A stretch of DNA of 64,000 nt from CAKSUT01 sp045542335 (GCA_045542335.1 JAZQKV010000116.1:1-64000), one strand, 5' to 3'; positions 34,301-42,445 are shown, counted from the stretch's first letter. Translations and numbers: made by a program. The notes: generated from the letters alone by a model not told the origin.

Positions 34301-35832
34301 TTGCAAAGCTTTCCGTGTTCAGCGATATTGATACCCATTGGGCAAAGAATAGTATCGTGGCTGCGGCAACAGAAAAACAAAAGGATGACATGGTTATGTG
34401 GTACACAGGCGAAAAGATAAATGAGCTTACAGCCGAGCAGCTTGCATCTCTCGACACAAAGCTCACAACAAGCATTACAACAGGCATCGATGCAAATAAC
34501 GCAGATGCCGTGAGAAGTGCCATCGAGGCAAAGACCGAAAAGAGAATTGCAGAAATCAAAGCAACTAAAACAGCCGTAAAGGTAACCGGTACAAGCTATT
34601 ATGTAAGTGCCGACGGTGACGACTCAAACGACGGTAAGACGCCCGAAACAGCGTGGAAAACAACCGCAAAGGTTTCTTCTGCACCGCTTTCCGATGGCGA
34701 CGGCGTGTTCTTCAGACGCGGTGACACATTCAGAGGCAAAGTGACCACCCAGAAGGGCGTAACCTATTCCGCATACGGCGAGGGCGATAAGCCTAAGATT
34801 TACGGATCACTCAAAAACTACTCCAATATCGGCTTCTGGCAGAAGACCGAGCAGGAAAACGTGTGGGTTTCCGCACTTACATTTGATAGTGACGTGGGAC
34901 TTATAGTGTTCGATGAGGGCAAACAGTGGTCTATAAAGATGATTGATAAGCTCGGTGGCTATACCACACGCAACCTCAAGTCAGACCTTGAGTTTGAGCA
35001 TGACGTAACCGATAAGAAGCTCTATCTCTACTCTGTGTCCGACCCCAACACAAGATGGACCTCCACGGAAATCGCTCCCGGCTCTAACCTCTTTAGCGGC
35101 GTGGGCACAAACGTAACCATCGACAACCTCTGCCTCAAGTATACCGGTGCGCATTGTATCGGCTACGGCGACGGCACAGAGGGACTCACCGTTCAGAACT
35201 GCGAAATGGGCTGGATAGGCGGTAAGATTCAGTATTGGGACGCAACAAGAGTTGCAGTAAGATTCGGAAATGCAGTTGAGTGCTATGTAAGCTGTAAGGA
35301 TTATACAATCGAAAACTGCTACATCTATCAGGTATATGATGCAGGCATCACACATCAGTATTTCCAGACAAGAGACAGTTACGTTGAAATGAAGAATATC
35401 CGTTATATTGACAACGTAATCACTCATTGCACATACGCAATTGAGTATTGCAACGCACAGCCTGCAGACAAGGGCATCATGGAAGATATCATTGTAAGCG
35501 GAAACATCCTCACACATTCCGGCGACGGCTGGGGCAACCAAAGACCCGACAGAGGTGACTCTGTAATCAAGGGCTGGAGCCTTGTAAACAACGGTAAGGA
35601 ATTCTACTTCTATGATAACGTTGTCATGGCAGAGGACGATAAGACCATGCTCATGCATATGGGTGTTAAGGAATATTCCTACCTGCCCGTAGTCACAAGA
35701 AACCTCTTCTTTGGAAAAGAGGGCAATAAGTTCGGTTACTACAGCATAAATACTCCCAAGCTCATCACATACAACCAGAGCGTGAAAGAGCATCTTGGCC
35801 TTGACGGAAACACTTTTGTAATTGCAAAATAA
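31324..35832 (+). CDS. large secreted SLH protein with repeated beta-helix/pectate-lyase-like modules
   Basis: 1502 residues from ATG 31324, spaced correctly from AAAGGATGG. The signal peptide is residues 1-35 (VCVALAVVMAATVFSFTSA). Three related modules start with VAYVSDNGSDAADGKTP (about 40), VIYLSDYGDDGKDGLT (about 318) and LVYISDSGDDNNDGKTP (about 587). Each is beta-solenoid-like with GGT(G/V)-rich turns. Three SLH modules lie at about 830-1010 (GYTDGTFKP twice). A different beta-helix domain opens with SYYVSADGDDSNDGKTPETAW at about 1093 and runs to the end, resembling PL/GH parallel beta-helix enzymes. Central rather than terminal SLH modules are unusual. It is probably a wall-bound polysaccharide-binding or -cleaving protein. 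Confidence 0.85.
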   Translation: MKNKMRRMVCVALAVVMAATVFSFTSANLTVDAADYSYSGNVAYVSDNGSDAADGKTPSTPKLTYGAAKAVAGDGGTVVITDKLTLNSSTKPGKVTIAGLNDKSVLAMSQWCISLSGDTTFKNIKLMPLKDYSFILAQGFKLVIDENVVVEKGEGVKTNLGIRGGGDQNNVKSTHVVIRSGNFGGVYAGTRAGNVEASCYVEVHDDVTIDSLGTGNDGGSDINFGKYIGGCSVVKLVGNPSITNLNFSDIVRGPVCIDVSEFKGKVSDRWTAASKGKVVKNPSELPDMNEVYPDPDAPVEPQTPTIPEDGNPVNLTGEKKVIYLSDYGDDGKDGLTIANAVQSLDVALKLAGGTGTIAIVDKYTHARNVKIGNVKIMGIMDTSEFVIQYWAIMLSGNTTFENITITNARSHSFFLAQGKELVFGEGITTKRAPGTSTDICIRGGGESGDINSGTHIVMKSGTFSSVHAATKQGSVKGNLYVEVHEGATISSLNIGNDGGTSEHKTGGTAYIKLVGAPSIKALSASEIGAPAGGYLFDLTGFTGELPESWAVLKKENVTLCTLADSLPEEYKEFLEVNTGIYDLSGEKNLVYISDSGDDNNDGKTPQTPFKTIKKAYEVLGEQGGTIAVTGMFTHTTSDSPKGPVKLTSTCKEDVFVWNVWALFAKGIEIDNLSIVMDKNHAFMLHGGKPVKIGKNVTVTLGKATVYPSMRAGEGGNINSSTDISIAGGTWNSIYTGTKKGNVIGNANVVVSGGTVSLITIGNDSTEGKLLGNVTVVLKGTAEVGRINTKDQTDGIVVLDVSEFPVQNYSLSGDAPINVVKDKTSKDFVYTSSSAVFINGYTDGTFKPNKTMTRAEAITVVSKISGINEAYVPTDASAFSDVKNTDWYYKNVKWLEEKNMIGFFGNELHANQGITRGEFVKLISNTYKAVEGTASFCDVPAGHAYASEITKAANAGLVTGYTDGTFKPDKTLTRAEIVTILNRLIKRNPVDVNIAKLSVFSDIDTHWAKNSIVAAATEKQKDDMVMWYTGEKINELTAEQLASLDTKLTTSITTGIDANNADAVRSAIEAKTEKRIAEIKATKTAVKVTGTSYYVSADGDDSNDGKTPETAWKTTAKVSSAPLSDGDGVFFRRGDTFRGKVTTQKGVTYSAYGEGDKPKIYGSLKNYSNIGFWQKTEQENVWVSALTFDSDVGLIVFDEGKQWSIKMIDKLGGYTTRNLKSDLEFEHDVTDKKLYLYSVSDPNTRWTSTEIAPGSNLFSGVGTNVTIDNLCLKYTGAHCIGYGDGTEGLTVQNCEMGWIGGKIQYWDATRVAVRFGNAVECYVSCKDYTIENCYIYQVYDAGITHQYFQTRDSYVEMKNIRYIDNVITHCTYAIEYCNAQPADKGIMEDIIVSGNILTHSGDGWGNQRPDRGDSVIKGWSLVNNGKEFYFYDNVVMAEDDKTMLMHMGVKEYSYLPVVTRNLFFGKEGNKFGYYSINTPKLITYNQSVKEHLGLDGNTFVIAK

Positions 35833-35840
35833 GACAGAAT

Positions 35841-35878
35841 AAGCCGTGGCTCATGCTTTTTAGCATGAGCCACGGCTT
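35841..35878 (+). terminator. strong terminator after the SLH protein
   Basis: Perfect 17-bp stem (AAGCCGTGGCTCATGCT and its complement) with a TTTT loop, ending TTTA. It is shared by the convergent ROK gene. Confidence 0.92.
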
Positions 35879-35901
35879 TACAAATTAAGTAAAAAAGCAT
35901 A

Positions 35902-36891
35902 TCAGATGTTTAATGCACCCACAGCGACAGCGGCGAAATCTCCAATGCTTTCGCCGAGCATTGCAGGAACAACCTTGCAAACCTTTCGTGCAAGAGGAAG
36001 TGCTTCTTTTTCGATAACACTTTCCATTGCGCTTCGCATAAGTCCCTCACTTCTCGCAAAAACGCTTCCGATGATGATGACTTCGGGGTTCAGAATGTCA
36101 ATAATTACAGAAAGTCCTCTTCCAAGATATTCGCCTGAAATGCGGTAAATTTCTTTTGCATCTTCAAATCCCTCGTTTGCCTTTTGAGCAATTGATTTCG
36201 CACTTATAGAATCAAGGTTTCCATCAGGACAGAATGAAACACGTTTTCCGCATTGCATTGCCTCTTTTGCACGCATTTTTCCAAGCTCGGCAATTCCGTT
36301 GCCGCTGCAGAAGCCCTCGAATGAGCCGCTTTTGCCATAACCAACCGGACCATAATCGCAAAGCCTTATGTGCCCTGCTTCACCGGCGTTGTCGTTTGTG
36401 CCGGAGTACAGCTTCCCATCGAGTATCAGACCTGCACCAAGTCCTGTGCCAAATGTGAAGAACACAATGTTCTTTAAGCCTTTTCCTGCACCGAATTTCC
36501 ATTCTGCAAGCGCACAGGCGTTGGCATCATTCTGAACTGCGCATTTAATTCCATGTCGCTTTTCAAAATGCTCAACAACGTGAATTTCATCCCACCCCGG
36601 AAGACCGGGCGGAGAAAGTATGATACCTTTCCGGCTGTCAAGCGGACCGCCGCAGCTTATGCCGATGCTGTCTATTTCAAGACCGTCGGCAATTCTTTTT
36701 TCAATTTCTGCCGAAAAACGCTCAAGAACTCCAAAAGGGTCGTTTTTGGGGGTATCAAATTTTATTTTGTCGATAATTTTTATATCGGAAATGTTGTTTT
36801 CGCTCTTTTCGGAAAGTGTTATTTTCCCGATTGAAAGGGCGCATTTCGTACCTCCAATGTCAACGCCGGCAATTGTGTATTCCTTGCTCAT
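35902..36891 (-). CDS. ROK-family sugar kinase
   Basis: 329 residues, GAGGAG upstream. The N-terminal phosphate loop is GVDIGGTKCALSIG; the catalytic Asp is in VQNDANACALAEW; ATP-binding loop TFGTGLGAGLILDGKL; NDNAGEAGHIRL carries the conserved metal-site His. The family zinc motif CxCGxxGC is missing: the equivalent reads GYGKSGSFEGFCSG. This marks a known ROK branch without the zinc site rather than obvious decay, because the surrounding motifs are intact. It phosphorylates a hexose such as glucose. Its own promoter is TTGACC (36954-36959), 17 bases, TATAAT (36931-36936) on the minus strand. Confidence 0.88.
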   Translation of the reverse strand: MSKEYTIAGVDIGGTKCALSIGKITLSEKSENNISDIKIIDKIKFDTPKNDPFGVLERFSAEIEKRIADGLEIDSIGISCGGPLDSRKGIILSPPGLPGWDEIHVVEHFEKRHGIKCAVQNDANACALAEWKFGAGKGLKNIVFFTFGTGLGAGLILDGKLYSGTNDNAGEAGHIRLCDYGPVGYGKSGSFEGFCSGNGIAELGKMRAKEAMQCGKRVSFCPDGNLDSISAKSIAQKANEGFEDAKEIYRISGEYLGRGLSVIIDILNPEVIIIGSVFARSEGLMRSAMESVIEKEALPLARKVCKVVPAMLGESIGDFAAVAVGALNI

Positions 36892-36930
36892 TATTCTCCT
36901 CTTTTCATCGAGATTTAATTAACACTTTAA

Positions 36931-36959
36931 ATTATACTATACATCGGCACAAAGGTCAA
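36931..36959 (-). promoter_or_regulatory. promoter of the ROK kinase gene
   Basis: TTGACC and TATAAT on the minus strand, 17-base spacer. Start point near 36924, giving a leader of about 33 bases. Confidence 0.8.
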
Positions 36960-37012
36960 TGCTTTTTTGTTAATTTTGAAAAAATGCGTTTTTCCCTTTT
37001 GTATTCCATATT

Positions 37013-37045
37013 GTGACACATTTCTTGCACATGGCGTGATATAAT
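37013..37045 (+). promoter_or_regulatory. spoIIE promoter with long spacer
   Basis: TATAAT at 37040-37045 has no -35 box at 17 bases. GTGACA at 37013-37018 is 21 bases upstream, the long spacing known for the Spo0A-activated Bacillus spoIIE promoter. A clean Spo0A box was not identified. Confidence 0.5.
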
Positions 37046-37077
37046 CACACGGAATAAACATAGAGAGGATGTTATCC

Positions 37078-39501
37078 GTGAATTCGCAAAAAACAGGAAG
37101 TGGCGGCAGCTTGCCGAAAAATATTGTAATGTGGGTGTCGGACTTTGTAAAAACCGCAGTGCGGTCAGTTGCAGTCTCGTTTTCAACACCGGCAAGAGTG
37201 GACAACCGTGTGTTTCCCCGAAAAAAACTGGTTGATGGGAATGTTGGCAGGATGATTGAAAGTGTTGTACAGGTGGTGGTGTGTGCGGCGCTTGGCTTTG
37301 TGCTGTCCCTTGGAAAGGTCGGCGACAGCGTTTATCCGTTTGGTACGGCATTTCTCGTTTCGGGGGCAGCTTGCGTGACCGGCACTTTTTCAACAGCCGG
37401 CAATTACAAGATGATGGAAAAAATAAACTGCTCAGCAATTTTTGCAGGTGCTTGTGCGGCGTGTTTTACATATGAATCCTTTGTGCTTTCATATATCGGG
37501 CTTAATCTTGTGGCTTTTGTTGTGAAAATGTGGTTTCTTTCTTCGGGAGCGCATGACGGAGTCAGGGCAAAGCTTTTAACTGCTTCCGCCTGTTGCGCTC
37601 TTATGGCTGTGCCGAGAATGGTGCTTGAGCCATCGGCATATTCAGTGCTTTCAACTATTTTGCATTTTGTGCTCTCTCTGCTTACGGTGTGGGTGCTGTC
37701 AAAATCCATGGAAAAAGGTGTTGTCGAGGATTCGGTTGCGATAAAATACCTGAAAATAGCAGTTTTGGTTTATTGCCTGAGGGGGATTTCCTATTTCGGG
37801 ACATCGGTTTGCTATGTTGCGGCAAGCGTGGGAGTTATGTGCTTTGCAAAGCTCCATGGAAGCGTGTTCGGATGTGTTTCGGGAGTGATTTTTGGGGCGG
37901 CGTGTTTCGGAGAACCTTTTTTGCCGACGGTTCTTGCACTTTGCGGATTGTGTGACGGAGTTTTTTCTGCAAAGGTCGGGAGGTTTGAAATAGGTGAAAA
38001 CGTGTTTTTTGTACCGACGGTTCACACATTTTGCTCTGTCATTTGTGCAATGTTTTTTTGCACAGAGGGCTTTGAACAGCGTATTATTACGGACAGCATT
38101 GTTGCGGTGTTTGTTTATATGTCGTTTATGCACAGACTGGAAGCGGAGGATGCAACTGTTTTTGCAACCCATGATGCCTTGACAACAGACGTTTACGGCA
38201 ATGATCTCGAAGGACTGTCAGACGCTTTCGCCTGGCTTTCAAAGGTGTTTTTTCAAATGTCGGACAAGCTTAAAAATCCTCCGCCGTATGAGGTTAAGAT
38301 TGCGGTTGAAAAGGCTTGCAGAGGATATTGCTCACGGTGCACAAGGTCGGAGGAGTGCAAGGTTAAGGCCGCAGTTTACGGCTCGGAATTTGTTATAAAA
38401 AAACTTGCATCAGCATCGGGAAAACTGACAGTGGCAGAGTTGCCTCATGGTGTTTCTGAAAGATGCACCAATGCCGAAAAGCTTGTCAGCGAAATAAACC
38501 TTGCTTATAAAAATGTGTTTTCCGACTATTTCAAAAATAACAAAACCGAGATTCTTGCGGCACAATATAGCTCAATGGCACGCCTTATCCGGCACACATC
38601 AAAGAGCTGCGCAGAAAGAAGCACGCAATGTATGCCCGTTGCGGTGACCGCCCTTGATGCTCTTGACAAAATGGGAATACGGCCTGAAAAAGTGACGGCG
38701 ACTTCCGGCAGAGGGACGGTGATAGATGCAATCGGAGTCAGAATTGAAACGGTTTCAAAGAGTGCCTCAGAGCTGTCTGCACAGGTCAGTAAGGCAACGG
38801 GGATTCTGATGTCCACGCCTGAATTTATCATGGACGGGGCGGCGGCAAGAATGCGTTTCCGTCAGAAACGAAAAATATGCGTTGAATATGCAAAGGCCTG
38901 TCACGCAAAAAGCGGTCAGGGAGTGAGTGGCGACAGCGTTAGCTTTTTTGAAAGTGACAAGGATTATTTTTACGCTCTTATTTCCGACGGAATGGGAAGT
39001 GGCAGAGAGGCGGCGCTGACTTCACGGCTTACAGCTGTTTTTATCGAAAAACTGTTGTCCACAGGGGCGCACAAGGGTGCAACGTTGGAGCTTCTCAACA
39101 ATCTTCTCTTGTCCAAGAACAACGAGTGTTTTGCAACGGTTGATCTGCTTGAAATCGACCTTCTTGAAGCCAGAGCCTCTTTTATAAAAGCAGGCGCAGC
39201 ACCGGCTTTCGTTGTTCGCTCGGCAAAGCTCTATAAGATTTCCTCCGAAACGCCTCCCGCCGGAATTATCAACGCCTTTTCTGCCGAGAACACCTCTTTT
39301 TCTCTTTGCTCCGGTGACGTCATTCTGCTTTTGTCCGACGGAATCATAGAGGGCTTTGACAGCACTCCGTGGCTTGCCGAGATTCTTGGATTTCACCGTG
39401 GAGGCGATATTGCAGAGCTTGCCTCGAAAATTCTTGCAAGGGCAAAGGAACTTGCACTTCACGATGATGATATGTCTGTTGTGGCGGTCAGAGTCAGGTG
39501 A
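37078..39501 (+). CDS. spoIIE: SpoIIE serine phosphatase (activates sigma-F)
   Basis: 807 residues from a GTG at 37078, 9 bases from GAGAGG; the ATG at 37069 abuts that site. An N-terminal membrane region of about ten hydrophobic helices (from VVVCAALGFVLSLG to about residue 340) is followed by a regulatory/coiled region with a Cys cluster (CRGYCSRCTRSEECKVK). The C-terminal PP2C-type phosphatase has YALISDGMGSGREAALTS, ILLLSDGIIEGFD and DDMSVVAVRV, the metal-binding Asp set. SpoIIE dephosphorylates SpoIIAA at the sporulation septum. Length is close to the Bacillus protein. It is monocistronic. Confidence 0.96.
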   Translation: MNSQKTGSGGSLPKNIVMWVSDFVKTAVRSVAVSFSTPARVDNRVFPRKKLVDGNVGRMIESVVQVVVCAALGFVLSLGKVGDSVYPFGTAFLVSGAACVTGTFSTAGNYKMMEKINCSAIFAGACAACFTYESFVLSYIGLNLVAFVVKMWFLSSGAHDGVRAKLLTASACCALMAVPRMVLEPSAYSVLSTILHFVLSLLTVWVLSKSMEKGVVEDSVAIKYLKIAVLVYCLRGISYFGTSVCYVAASVGVMCFAKLHGSVFGCVSGVIFGAACFGEPFLPTVLALCGLCDGVFSAKVGRFEIGENVFFVPTVHTFCSVICAMFFCTEGFEQRIITDSIVAVFVYMSFMHRLEAEDATVFATHDALTTDVYGNDLEGLSDAFAWLSKVFFQMSDKLKNPPPYEVKIAVEKACRGYCSRCTRSEECKVKAAVYGSEFVIKKLASASGKLTVAELPHGVSERCTNAEKLVSEINLAYKNVFSDYFKNNKTEILAAQYSSMARLIRHTSKSCAERSTQCMPVAVTALDALDKMGIRPEKVTATSGRGTVIDAIGVRIETVSKSASELSAQVSKATGILMSTPEFIMDGAAARMRFRQKRKICVEYAKACHAKSGQGVSGDSVSFFESDKDYFYALISDGMGSGREAALTSRLTAVFIEKLLSTGAHKGATLELLNNLLLSKNNECFATVDLLEIDLLEARASFIKAGAAPAFVVRSAKLYKISSETPPAGIINAFSAENTSFSLCSGDVILLLSDGIIEGFDSTPWLAEILGFHRGGDIAELASKILARAKELALHDDDMSVVAVRVR

Positions 39502-39629
39502 TTTCGCAGTTGATTGTGTTGTTGTAAATAGTGTTTTCTCTTATTTTTACCTTTGACAAGCGGAATTTGATTTCGAGTTGATTATAACAAAAAAGACTTG
39601 AAACTTATGCCCTTTAAAACTGTTTGGCA

Positions 39630-39658
39630 TTGACAAAGTCTGACAGGTGTGCTATAAT
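39630..39658 (+). promoter_or_regulatory. promoter of the histidine phosphatase gene
   Basis: TTGACA (39630-39635), 17 bases, TATAAT (39653-39658). Confidence 0.85.
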
Positions 39659-39693
39659 GGTCACAGCAAAAGGTAAGGGTAAGGAGAAGAAAA

Positions 39694-40416
39694 ATGTTAT
39701 TGTTTTATGTAAGACACGGTGACCCGATTTATGATCCCGACAGTCTCACTCCTCTTGGGCTGGCTCAGGCAGAGGCGATGAAAAAACGCCTTGGTGTGCA
39801 CGGACTTGATAAGATTTATTGTTCTTCCTCAAACCGGGCAATTCTCACAGCCAAGCCTACAGCGGATTTGCTGAAGATTGAGCCGGAAATATTTGACTGG
39901 GCAAATGAGGGACACGCCTGGAATCAGCTTTCTGTTGTAAATGCAGAAAACAAAAGACACTGGTGTTATTTTGATCCGGAATATGTGCGATTGTTTGCAA
40001 CATCCGAAATAAGATGCCTTGGAAGAAAATGGTATGAACATCCGAAATTTGAAAACACAACCTTTGGAGAGGGAATCTGCCGAGTTCAGAAACACGCAGA
40101 TGAATTTCTTGCTTCCCTCGGATATGTTCACGACCATGAGAAAAACGGATATTTTGCACAAAAGCACAACAACGAAAGGGTCGCTTTCTTTGCCCATGAG
40201 GGATTTGGATTTGCTTTTCTTTCCTGCATCATGGACATTCCATACCCGGAGTTTTCGACAAGGTTTCACTTTAATCATTCGGGGCTCACAATTATAGAGT
40301 TTGCAGAGCCATATGAGGACGGATTTGTTGTTCCCCATATTCTTCAACACTCAAGCGATGCCCACATTTTTGCAGAGGGACTTCCGCTTAAATATCAGAA
40401 CAGAATCTATTTGTAA
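39694..40416 (+). CDS. histidine phosphatase (phosphoglycerate mutase superfamily)
   Basis: 240 residues, AAGGAGAAG upstream. The RHG motif is at the N-terminus (LLFYVRHGDP), with LTPLGLAQAEAMKKRL and SSNRAILTAKPTADLL, the second arginine region. The second catalytic His is in RVAFFAHEGFGFAFLS. Members dephosphorylate small phosphometabolites or act as mutases. Residues 65-140 form a longer insertion than in GpmA-like enzymes, and no cofactor-dependent mutase signature is seen, so a phosphatase role is more likely. Monocistronic, with its own promoter and terminator. Confidence 0.85.
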   Translation: MLLFYVRHGDPIYDPDSLTPLGLAQAEAMKKRLGVHGLDKIYCSSSNRAILTAKPTADLLKIEPEIFDWANEGHAWNQLSVVNAENKRHWCYFDPEYVRLFATSEIRCLGRKWYEHPKFENTTFGEGICRVQKHADEFLASLGYVHDHEKNGYFAQKHNNERVAFFAHEGFGFAFLSCIMDIPYPEFSTRFHFNHSGLTIIEFAEPYEDGFVVPHILQHSSDAHIFAEGLPLKYQNRIYL

Positions 40417-40426
40417 GACGTGAGAT

Positions 40427-40482
40427 AAAGCGGCGTTTACGGCAGTGTTTTGTGATATGTGCCGAAAAATGCCGCTTTTTTC
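40427..40482 (+). terminator. terminator after the histidine phosphatase
   Basis: AAAGCGGC (40427-40434) pairs with GCCGCTTT (40471-40478), with a second inner stem CGGCA/TGCCG, followed by TTTT. Confidence 0.8.
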
Positions 40483-40541
40483 AGCTGTTTTTGTGCCTCG
40501 TGAGAAAATCACGTTTAAATTGTTAAATTTTCAAAAAACTC

Positions 40542-40570
40542 TTGACAAAAGGGAAAAAGTGTGGTATTAT
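40542..40570 (+). promoter_or_regulatory. tRNA promoter
   Basis: TTGACA (40542-40547), 17 bases, TATTAT (40565-40570), about 45 bases ahead of the tRNA. Confidence 0.82.
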
Positions 40571-40614
40571 ATACGAGTGTTCAGGGGAGCCATTCCCGAA
40601 CGCCGTAATAAGTT

Positions 40615-40691
40615 GCGTCGTTAGCTCAGCTGGATAGAGTGACTGGCTACGAACCAGTAGGTCAGGGGTTCGAGTCCCTTACGACGCGCCA
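40615..40691 (+). tRNA. tRNA-Arg (anticodon ACG)
   Basis: A 77-base cloverleaf. Acceptor GCGTCGT (40615-40621) pairs with ACGACGC (40681-40687), then G and encoded CCA. The D arm is GCTC..GAGT. The anticodon arm ACTGG-CTACGAA-CCAGT has ACG at 40649-40651 (A34 read as inosine for CGN codons). The T loop is TTCGAGT. It is a stand-alone tRNA with its own promoter and terminator. No integrase or second copy of its 3' end lies nearby. Confidence 0.97.
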
Positions 40692-40693
40692 GA

Positions 40694-40720
40694 AAAGCAC
40701 TTCGTAAGAAGTGCTTTTTT
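40694..40720 (+). terminator. tRNA terminator
   Basis: AAAGCACTTC/GAAGTGCTTT, GTAA loop, followed by a further TTT. Confidence 0.92.
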
Positions 40721-40755
40721 TAGTGGAAGATATTTTTGGATTGGTGTGATTTTTC

Positions 40756-41544
40756 GTGACAAACTCCTCGGTGGAGCATAATAGCTTTCTGAAAGGCATT
40801 ATAGACGGTATTCCGATATGCCTCGGGTATCTTTCAGTATCTTTTGCATTCGGAATATTCTCTGTTGAACAAGGACTTACCATCCTTGAAGCCGTGCTTA
40901 TTTCAATGACAAATGTAACCTCTGCAGGACAGCTTGCGGCAGTGCCGATAATAACAGCAGGCGGAACACTCATTGAGCTTGCTGTGGCGCAGCTTGTAAT
41001 AAATCTCCGCTATGCGCTGATGTCTGTTTCGCTTTCGCAAAAGCTTGGAAAGAGCGTAAAGATGCTTGACCGATTTATAATTGCTTTTGTCAACACCGAT
41101 GAGGTTTTCGGAGTCGCTTCGGGAAAGCAGGGGACGGTTGGAAAGAATTATCTATACGGACTCATTATAACGCCCTACCTTGGTTGGAGCTTCGGAACTC
41201 TTGTCGGGGCGGTTGCCGGCGATATTCTCCCGGATTCTGTTACATCGGCTCTTGGCATTGCGATTTACGGAATGTTTGTTGCAATTGTTGTACCTCAGAT
41301 GAAAAAGAGCAAGGCGACGGCTCTTTGCGTTGCGTTGGCAGTTGCACTTAGCGTTGCATTTACATACGTTCCTGTCATAAACCGTGTTCCGTCAGGCTTC
41401 TCAATAATTATTTGTGCGGCGGTTGCGAGTGCATTGTTTGCATTTGTTTGCCCGGTTTCTGATGGTGAAAACGATGCAGACCAAGCAGATAAAGGCTCGG
41501 TTGAAACATCAGGCAATGATAACGGAGGTGAGATAAATGCGTGA
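40756..41544 (+). CDS. azlC: AzlC-family branched-chain amino acid permease
   Basis: 262 residues from GTG 40756 with only a weak ribosome site. AzlC signature: KGIIDGIPICLGYLSVSFAFG, then ISMTNVTSAGQLAAVPII, then LVINLRYALMSVSLSQKL. About eight membrane helices, ending in an acidic hydrophilic tail (DGENDADQADKG). AzlC works with the small AzlD subunit to export branched-chain amino acids and analogues. The azlD start lies 8 bases inside its end. It is close to the ilvE/VOR cluster, which handles the same amino acids. Confidence 0.92.
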   Translation: MTNSSVEHNSFLKGIIDGIPICLGYLSVSFAFGIFSVEQGLTILEAVLISMTNVTSAGQLAAVPIITAGGTLIELAVAQLVINLRYALMSVSLSQKLGKSVKMLDRFIIAFVNTDEVFGVASGKQGTVGKNYLYGLIITPYLGWSFGTLVGAVAGDILPDSVTSALGIAIYGMFVAIVVPQMKKSKATALCVALAVALSVAFTYVPVINRVPSGFSIIICAAVASALFAFVCPVSDGENDADQADKGSVETSGNDNGGEINA

Positions 41545-41851
41545 ATTTCTTCCTTATCTCATAACCTGCGCAGGAATCACTTATCTTGTTAGAATGTTGC
41601 CGCTTGTCCTGGTAAAGCATAAGATTCAGAACAGGTTTATTCTCTCTTTCCTTTATTACATACCCTATGCGGTACTCAGCGTTATGACAATTCCCGCAAT
41701 TTTCAGCTCAACCTCTGAACCTCTTTCTGCACTTATCGGCTTTGTAGTTGCGGTGGTGCTTGCTTATTTTGAAAAGAGCCTTGTGGTTGTTGCGGCAATT
41801 TCATGCGCCTCTGTTTTTGTTATTGAGGCGTTGATGAAATTTATGATATAA
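41537..41851 (+). CDS. azlD: AzlD-family subunit of the branched-chain amino acid exporter
   Basis: 104 residues, GGAGGTGA upstream, overlapping azlC by 8 bases. It has the AzlD layout of four short hydrophobic helices with YLVRMLPLVL near the N-terminus and YYIPYAVLSVMTIPAIF in the middle. It is the partner of AzlC. An A/T-rich hairpin (TACCAAAA/TTTTGGTA, 41866-41893) follows and may terminate the unit. Confidence 0.9.
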   Translation: MREFLPYLITCAGITYLVRMLPLVLVKHKIQNRFILSFLYYIPYAVLSVMTIPAIFSSTSEPLSALIGFVVAVVLAYFEKSLVVVAAISCASVFVIEALMKFMI

Positions 41852-41865
41852 AAACCTACCAAAAT

Positions 41866-41893
41866 GTAAATTACGTTTTGGTATATTTATGCT
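41866..41893 (+). terminator. possible terminator after azlD
   Basis: TACCAAAA and TTTTGGTA are perfect complements around a 12-base loop. The stem is A/T-rich and the T-run is interrupted (TATTTAT), so it is weak. Confidence 0.5.
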
Positions 41894-41911
41894 ACAAAAA
41901 TGTAGTATCGC

Positions 41912-41940
41912 TTGACAAATACACATACCTGTGGTATGAT
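41912..41940 (+). promoter_or_regulatory. promoter of the small membrane protein at 41981
   Basis: TTGACA (41912-41917), 17 bases, TATGAT (41935-41940). Confidence 0.8.
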
Positions 41941-41980
41941 TTCTTATACGATTTTTGAGACGGCAAGGAGGTAGAACAAA

Positions 41981-42325
41981 ATGAAGATGTCGATGTTTTC
42001 AAAAACGTCATGTTCTTTCAAAGATGCGTGTGCATTTATGTCCGCACCTTCGGTTTGTTCTGCCCAGAATAGTTGTAACGGGGACAGTGCGTCTGAATCC
42101 CTTTATAGCGTTGTTGTAACAGACATTGCCAAGGCAGTGTCTGTTTTTGCGTTTTTGCTTCTTGCCATAATTGCGATTGCCCTTATTATTGCCCTTGACG
42201 GCATTATTGGTATTGGCATAATTGATATTCGACTTAGCCTAATCGCCCTTGTGCTTACACTGTGCATAAGCATTACAGATGCGATTATTATAAGAAGAAA
42301 ATCCGCAATGAAAAGCAAAGCGTAA
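41981..42325 (+). CDS. small two-helix membrane protein, unknown
   Basis: 114 residues with AAGGAGG ahead and its own promoter. Residues 1-45 contain five cysteines and many serines, with no clear metal motif. Residues about 50-100 are strongly hydrophobic with alternating Ile/Ala/Leu (FAFLLLAIIAIALIIAL, LSLIALVLTLCISI), two membrane helices. The C-terminus is basic (IIRRKSAMKSK). No family recognised. The good promoter and ribosome site argue that it is real. Confidence 0.6.
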   Translation: MKMSMFSKTSCSFKDACAFMSAPSVCSAQNSCNGDSASESLYSVVVTDIAKAVSVFAFLLLAIIAIALIIALDGIIGIGIIDIRLSLIALVLTLCISITDAIIIRRKSAMKSKA

Positions 42326-42445
42326 TTCGGGCGAGATGTGGGTTGTAAAAGACCTGCGGCGAAATTCGACAGTACGGCGGTTTTGCTTTTCGGCAGAATC
42401 GCCGTTGATTTATTATTACAAAAACTTTAAGGAGAAAAAGAAGGC

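Noticed and set aside
34981..35793. 270-residue minus-strand open frame inside the SLH protein gene
   Set aside because: Opposite a clear coding region, no promoter or ribosome site; a by-product of codon use.
40615..40691. tRNA-Arg as an integration site for a mobile element
   Set aside because: No duplicated 3' end and no integrase in the flanking DNA; both neighbours look like core genes.
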